Origin: Rhizobiaceae bacterium
Lineage (GTDB): Bacteria; Pseudomonadota; Alphaproteobacteria; Rhizobiales; Rhizobiaceae
DNA length: 9,161 bases
Reading direction: 5' to 3'
Assembly (NCBI GenBank): GCA_028865845.1
Contig: JAGWJK010000115.1
Location: 1 to 9,161 of the forward strand
Part shown: positions 6,789 to 9,161 of the stretch, piece after piece
Layout of the letters: every line of letters begins with the position of its first letter
How positions within the stretch are numbered: position 1 is the stretch's first letter
Notes under the pieces: model-generated
Database searches by the model: none
What the model saw: the letters and a program-made list of their open reading frames with translations, nothing else
Told to the model about the DNA's origin: nothing
Program-made: the position numbers and the translations under genes

Positions 6789-7769
6789 ATGACCCTGTCG
6801 AACCTTCCGCCGCTCGTCACCGTGTTCGGAGGATCGGGCTTCGTCGGGCGGTATGTCGTGCGTACGCTTGCCAAGCGCGGTTATCGTATTCGCGTCGCCG
6901 TACGCCGGCCTGACCTTGCAGGCTTCCTGCTGCCGGCCGGCAATCTCGGCCAGATTTCGATCGTCCAGGCGAACCTGCGCTACCGCAACTCCATCGACCG
7001 CGCCGTCGAAGGCGCGCAGCACGTCGTCAATTGCGTCGGCATCCTTGCCGAAAGCGGTCGCAACACGTTCGACGCAGTCCAGGAATTCGGTGCCAAGGCC
7101 GTTGCCGAGGCGGCACGCGCCGTCGGCGCATCGCTGACCCACGTCTCCGCGCTCGGCGCCGACGCAAACTCCGCCTCCGCCTATGCCCGCACCAAGGGCC
7201 GGGCCGAAGCTGCGATCCTGTCGATCAAGCCGGATGCCGTCATCATTCGCCCGTCGATCGTCTTTGGGCCGGAAGATAACTTCTTCAACAAGTTCGCCGA
7301 CATGGCGCGCACAGCGCCGTTCCTGCCGCTGATCGGTGGCGGCGAGACGAAGTTCCAGCCTGTTTATGTCGAGGATGTCGCCGAGGCGGTTGCCCGCGGT
7401 GTCGACGGCAAGCTCAAGGCCGGCGCGACCTACGAACTCGGCGGCCCTGAAGTGCTGACATTCCGCGAATGTCTCGAGACGACCCTCTCCGTGATCGACC
7501 GCACGAAACTGTTCGTCTCCATTCCGTTCGGCGTCGCTACGTTGATCGGCGGCATTGCATCGGCAATACCGCTCGTCGCCGCTCCGATCACGCCCGACCA
7601 GGTGCGGCTGCTGAAGCAGGACAACATCGTTTCCAAGCAGGCCGAGACCGACGGCCGCACGCTGAAGGGCATCGGCATGCTGCCGACCATGCTCATCTCG
7701 GTGCTGCCGTCCTACCTCGTCCGCTACCGTCCGCAGGGTCAGTTCACGGGTTCCGGCAAGGCCGCCTGA
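6789..7769 (+). CDS. NDUFA9-like NAD(P)-binding protein (atypical SDR)
   Basis: This 326-residue protein belongs to the atypical short-chain dehydrogenase group related to mitochondrial complex I subunit NDUFA9. The N-terminal Rossmann motif is GGSGFVG (14-20) after strand VTVF, and R39-R40 could bind the NADP phosphate. VVNCVGIL (79-86) follows strand 4, and Y132 with K136 in AYARTK form the YxxxK pair. IIRPSIVFGPEDNF (152-165) and FQPVYVEDVAEA (189-200) are typical of this group. A hydrophobic stretch at about 246-266 may touch the membrane. In bacteria the role is unsettled: candidates are a quinone- or respiratory-chain-associated oxidoreductase or an assembly factor. The ATG at 6789 has a GAGGAA site 6 bases upstream and places the Rossmann strand at the usual distance from the N-terminus. 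It is transcribed alone and ends in a strong terminator. The long minus-strand frame opposite it is a shadow. Confidence 0.92.
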   Translation: MTLSNLPPLVTVFGGSGFVGRYVVRTLAKRGYRIRVAVRRPDLAGFLLPAGNLGQISIVQANLRYRNSIDRAVEGAQHVVNCVGILAESGRNTFDAVQEFGAKAVAEAARAVGASLTHVSALGADANSASAYARTKGRAEAAILSIKPDAVIIRPSIVFGPEDNFFNKFADMARTAPFLPLIGGGETKFQPVYVEDVAEAVARGVDGKLKAGATYELGGPEVLTFRECLETTLSVIDRTKLFVSIPFGVATLIGGIASAIPLVAAPITPDQVRLLKQDNIVSKQAETDGRTLKGIGMLPTMLISVLPSYLVRYRPQGQFTGSGKAA

Positions 7770-7791
7770 CACCGCAGCGATTCGCAAAATG

Positions 7792-7830
7792 AAACGCCGT
7801 CCGTGGCTTTCCCGGGCGGCGTTTTTCTTT
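7792..7830 (+). terminator. Intrinsic terminator after the NDUFA9-like gene
   Basis: AAACGCCGTCC (7792-7802) pairs with GGGCGGCGTTT (7814-7824), 11 pairs including one G-U, with an 11-base loop and a run of five T from 7822. It lies 22 bases after the stop codon. Confidence 0.88.
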
Positions 7831-7855
7831 GCCCAGATCTCATGCCAGACCTCGG

Positions 7856-7880
7856 AAACGCCTGGTTTTTAGGCGTTTTG
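7856..7880 (+). terminator. Second, weaker hairpin after the NDUFA9-like gene
   Basis: AAACGCC (7856-7862) pairs with GGCGTTT (7872-7878) around a 9-base loop that itself holds five T. The following T-run is short. It may be a back-up terminator; its stem bases echo those of the hairpin at 7792. Confidence 0.4.
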
Positions 7881-7937
7881 CGCACTTCAGCGTTGCCGAA
7901 AAGACGCACACTGAAAATACCGGCATTAACGTCAAAT

Positions 7938-7967
7938 TTAACATGAACATTTATTGCTATTTATCAT
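7938..7967 (+). promoter_or_regulatory. Candidate promoter for the 54-residue peptide gene
   Basis: TTAACA (7938-7943) and TATCAT (7962-7967) are 18 bases apart in the most AT-rich stretch of the window (about 7913-7982). This is a moderate match to a housekeeping promoter and lies about 90 bases before the small gene, leaving room for the structured leader. Confidence 0.35.
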
Positions 7968-7987
7968 TCCACTGACTAACACAACCG

Positions 7988-8030
7988 CGCGCCGCCGAGC
8001 TCGGCAGGGTGCCAAATCACGGCGCGTTTT
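7988..8030 (+). promoter_or_regulatory. GC-rich hairpin in the leader of the small peptide gene
   Basis: CGCGCCG (7988-7994) can pair with CGGCGCG (8020-8026), followed by TTTT (8027-8030). In competition or nested beside it, GCCGAGCTCGGC (7993-8004 region) is a perfect palindrome. A stem followed by T's 24 bases before a start codon could be an attenuator, the end of a short leader RNA, or a structure that controls translation. This is read from the sequence; any activity is inference. Confidence 0.35.
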
Positions 8031-8054
8031 ACTTCTGCGGAAAGGCAATCTTCG

Positions 8055-8219
8055 ATGGGTAAGTCTATCGCGCTTCTGTTTGCGTGCGCGGCACTGGTTA
8101 TACTCGCTGGCTCTTTCGTTGCCCGCGGCAGCATCGCCTCGGTCAAGGGTGAATGCACGCCGACCTATGGCGTCGACCCATGCACGACCGGCTCGATCAG
8201 CCCTTCGTCTGCCAACTGA
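8055..8219 (+). CDS. Small membrane-anchored or secreted peptide, 54 residues
   Basis: An ATG at 8055 opens a 54-residue frame beginning MGKSIALLFACAALVILAGS. Residues 5-22 form a continuous hydrophobic segment after one lysine, so this is a signal peptide or a single N-terminal membrane anchor. R24 follows it. The outer part, about 30 residues, carries two cysteines (C34 and C43) in GECTPTYGVDPCTTGS, which could form a disulfide. There is no lipobox, since the position after LAG is serine, so it is probably not a lipoprotein. The ribosome binding site is only fair (AAAGG, 9 bases upstream). Support for a real gene is the coherent anchor-plus-polar layout, its own AT-rich promoter region and a strong terminator 11 bases after the stop. 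I recall similar short proteins in rhizobial genomes, unchecked. Function is unknown. Confidence 0.68.
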   Translation: MGKSIALLFACAALVILAGSFVARGSIASVKGECTPTYGVDPCTTGSISPSSAN

Positions 8220-8228
8220 TCCCATAAG

Positions 8229-8260
8229 AAAAGGCCGGTTTTCACCGGCCTTCGTTTTTC
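8229..8260. terminator. Terminator between the small peptide gene and uppP, probably bidirectional
   Basis: AAGGCCGGT (8231-8239) pairs perfectly with ACCGGCCTT (8244-8252) around a 4-base loop. On the plus strand the stem is followed by CGTTTTT, and on the minus strand by TTCTTAT. It sits between the ends of two converging genes and could stop transcription from both. Confidence 0.88.
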
Positions 8261-8285
8261 AAGCCCCTGACTTCAGTCGGTCGTC

Positions 8286-9086
8286 TCAGCCGATGGCGTA
8301 AAGCCAGACCAGGCCGAAGATGCCGAACGCGATACGCCACCATGCGAAGGGGGCGTATCCGCGACGCGAGACGAAATCGAGCAGGGCCCGGACCACGAAC
8401 AGCGCCGAGATGAAGGCTGCGATGAAGCCGATGACGATCAGCATGCCTTGGTCCATGCTCAGATCGTGACGGTTCTTCCACAGGTCCAGCGCGAAGGCGC
8501 CAGCCATGGTCGGCATGGCGAGGAAGAACGAGAATTCGGCAGCCGAGCGCTTGTCGGCGCCGAGCAGCAAGGCACCGACGATGGTGGAGCCGGACCGTGA
8601 CGTGCCGGGGATCATCGCCAGGCACTGGAAGAAGCCGATCTTGACCGCCATCGGCCAGGAAAACTCATAGGCGCTCTGATACTTCGGCTTGAATGCGATC
8701 TTGTCGACGACCAGAAGCACGATACCGCCGAGGATCAACGACACACAGATGACGATCGGCGTGTTGAAGAGCACCTTGGTAATGAAATCGTGGGCAATCG
8801 CGCCGATCACCGCGGCCGGGAGGAAGCCGAAGAGGACCGCGAGCACGAAATGCCGCGCCTTGACGCTGACCGGCAGCGCCTTTGCAATCTGGACGAGCCT
8901 GTTGAAATAGACCAGCAGGATGGCGAGAATGGCGCCCAATTGAATAAGAACATCGAAAGTGGCGGCCGATTGGAAGCCGAGGAAATGCCCAATCAATATC
9001 AAATGAGCGGTGGAAGAGACGGGAATGAATTCCGTAAGCCCTTCCACAAGCCCCAAAAACAACGCGATAATAATTTGTTCAGCCAT
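8286..9086 (-). CDS. uppP: Undecaprenyl-diphosphatase UppP (BacA type)
   Basis: This 266-residue integral membrane enzyme removes a phosphate from undecaprenyl diphosphate, regenerating the lipid carrier for peptidoglycan and surface polysaccharide synthesis. High dosage is known to give bacitracin resistance in other bacteria. The two family signatures are intact: ExxxE with E15 and E19 followed by FIPVSSTAH (20-28, H28), and PGTSRSGST (160-168) with the key arginine R164. About eight hydrophobic segments fill the rest, and the length is normal. The ATG at 9086 has an AGGA site 6 bases upstream. This is not the unrelated BacA/SbmA peptide transporter of rhizobial symbiosis, which shares the old name. 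The gene converges on the 54-residue peptide gene across a shared terminator. Upstream, an inverted repeat TGGCCC/GGGCCA (9114-9119 and 9138-9143) lies in the leader. Confidence 0.97.
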   Translation of the reverse strand: MAEQIIIALFLGLVEGLTEFIPVSSTAHLILIGHFLGFQSAATFDVLIQLGAILAILLVYFNRLVQIAKALPVSVKARHFVLAVLFGFLPAAVIGAIAHDFITKVLFNTPIVICVSLILGGIVLLVVDKIAFKPKYQSAYEFSWPMAVKIGFFQCLAMIPGTSRSGSTIVGALLLGADKRSAAEFSFFLAMPTMAGAFALDLWKNRHDLSMDQGMLIVIGFIAAFISALFVVRALLDFVSRRGYAPFAWWRIAFGIFGLVWLYAIG

Positions 9087-9113
9087 GTGGTGTCCTTTGT
9101 CAGACGGCGGGGG

Positions 9114-9143
9114 TGGCCCGATTCGCTTGTATTAGCTGGGCCA
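9114..9143. repeat. Short inverted repeat upstream of uppP
   Basis: TGGCCC (9114-9119) and GGGCCA (9138-9143) are inverted repeats separated by 18 bases, starting 28 bases before the uppP start. It could be an operator or a leader stem, but six pairs is short and I see no convincing promoter pair to place it against. Confidence 0.25.
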
Positions 9144-9161
9144 AACTCCTATAGCTTCAAC

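Noticed and set aside
6741..7787. 348-codon minus-strand frame
   Set aside because: Antisense to the NDUFA9-like gene; no family motif and no ribosome binding site of note.
7926..7942. Near match to a CtrA site (TTAA, spacer, TTAAC)
   Set aside because: The spacer is 8 bases rather than the 7 of the consensus, and the stretch is AT-rich enough for this to be chance.

Overview
The window looks like an ordinary stretch of chromosome from an alphaproteobacterium of the Rhizobiaceae, most likely Rhizobium or a close relative. The evidence is the GC-rich coding with long antisense shadow frames, a 372-residue DnaN, and a PmtA-type phospholipid N-methyltransferase next to dnaN. The order dnaN, pmtA, histidine-phosphatase-like gene, pyrF and DUF1330 gene matches what I recall of rhizobial chromosomes. 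I see no insertion sequence, CRISPR array, phage module, rRNA or tRNA.

Left part, minus strand (1-3005). From right to left there is a probable 58-residue small protein gene with a strong ribosome binding site, then rsmI (2'-O-methylation of 16S rRNA C1402), then yraN (UPF0102), which overlaps the end of rsmI by 8 bases. These three look like one operon. After a 165-base gap comes a small exported protein of unknown function, in DNA of clearly lower GC content. Last is an endonuclease/exonuclease/phosphatase-family protein that runs off the left edge of the window.

Middle part, plus strand (3110-7769). dnaN (sliding clamp) ends in a strong intrinsic terminator. A tight operon follows: pmtA (phosphatidylcholine synthesis), a histidine-phosphatase-like gene, pyrF (UMP synthesis) and a DUF1330 gene, with gaps of 2, 1 and 20 bases. 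Next is a separate NDUFA9-like NAD(P)-binding protein gene, with its own terminator.

Right part (7770-9161). An AT-rich leader with GC-rich inverted repeats precedes a 54-residue membrane-anchored or secreted peptide gene on the plus strand. A terminator that could work in both directions separates this gene from uppP (undecaprenyl-diphosphatase) on the minus strand.

The genes are mostly housekeeping: replication, rRNA modification, pyrimidine synthesis, membrane phospholipid synthesis and the cell-wall lipid carrier. I found no new multi-gene system. The items most worth a second look are the two small genes (2829-3005 and 8055-8219), the structured leader before the second, the low-GC exported protein gene, and the histidine-phosphatase-like protein with an altered RHG motif.
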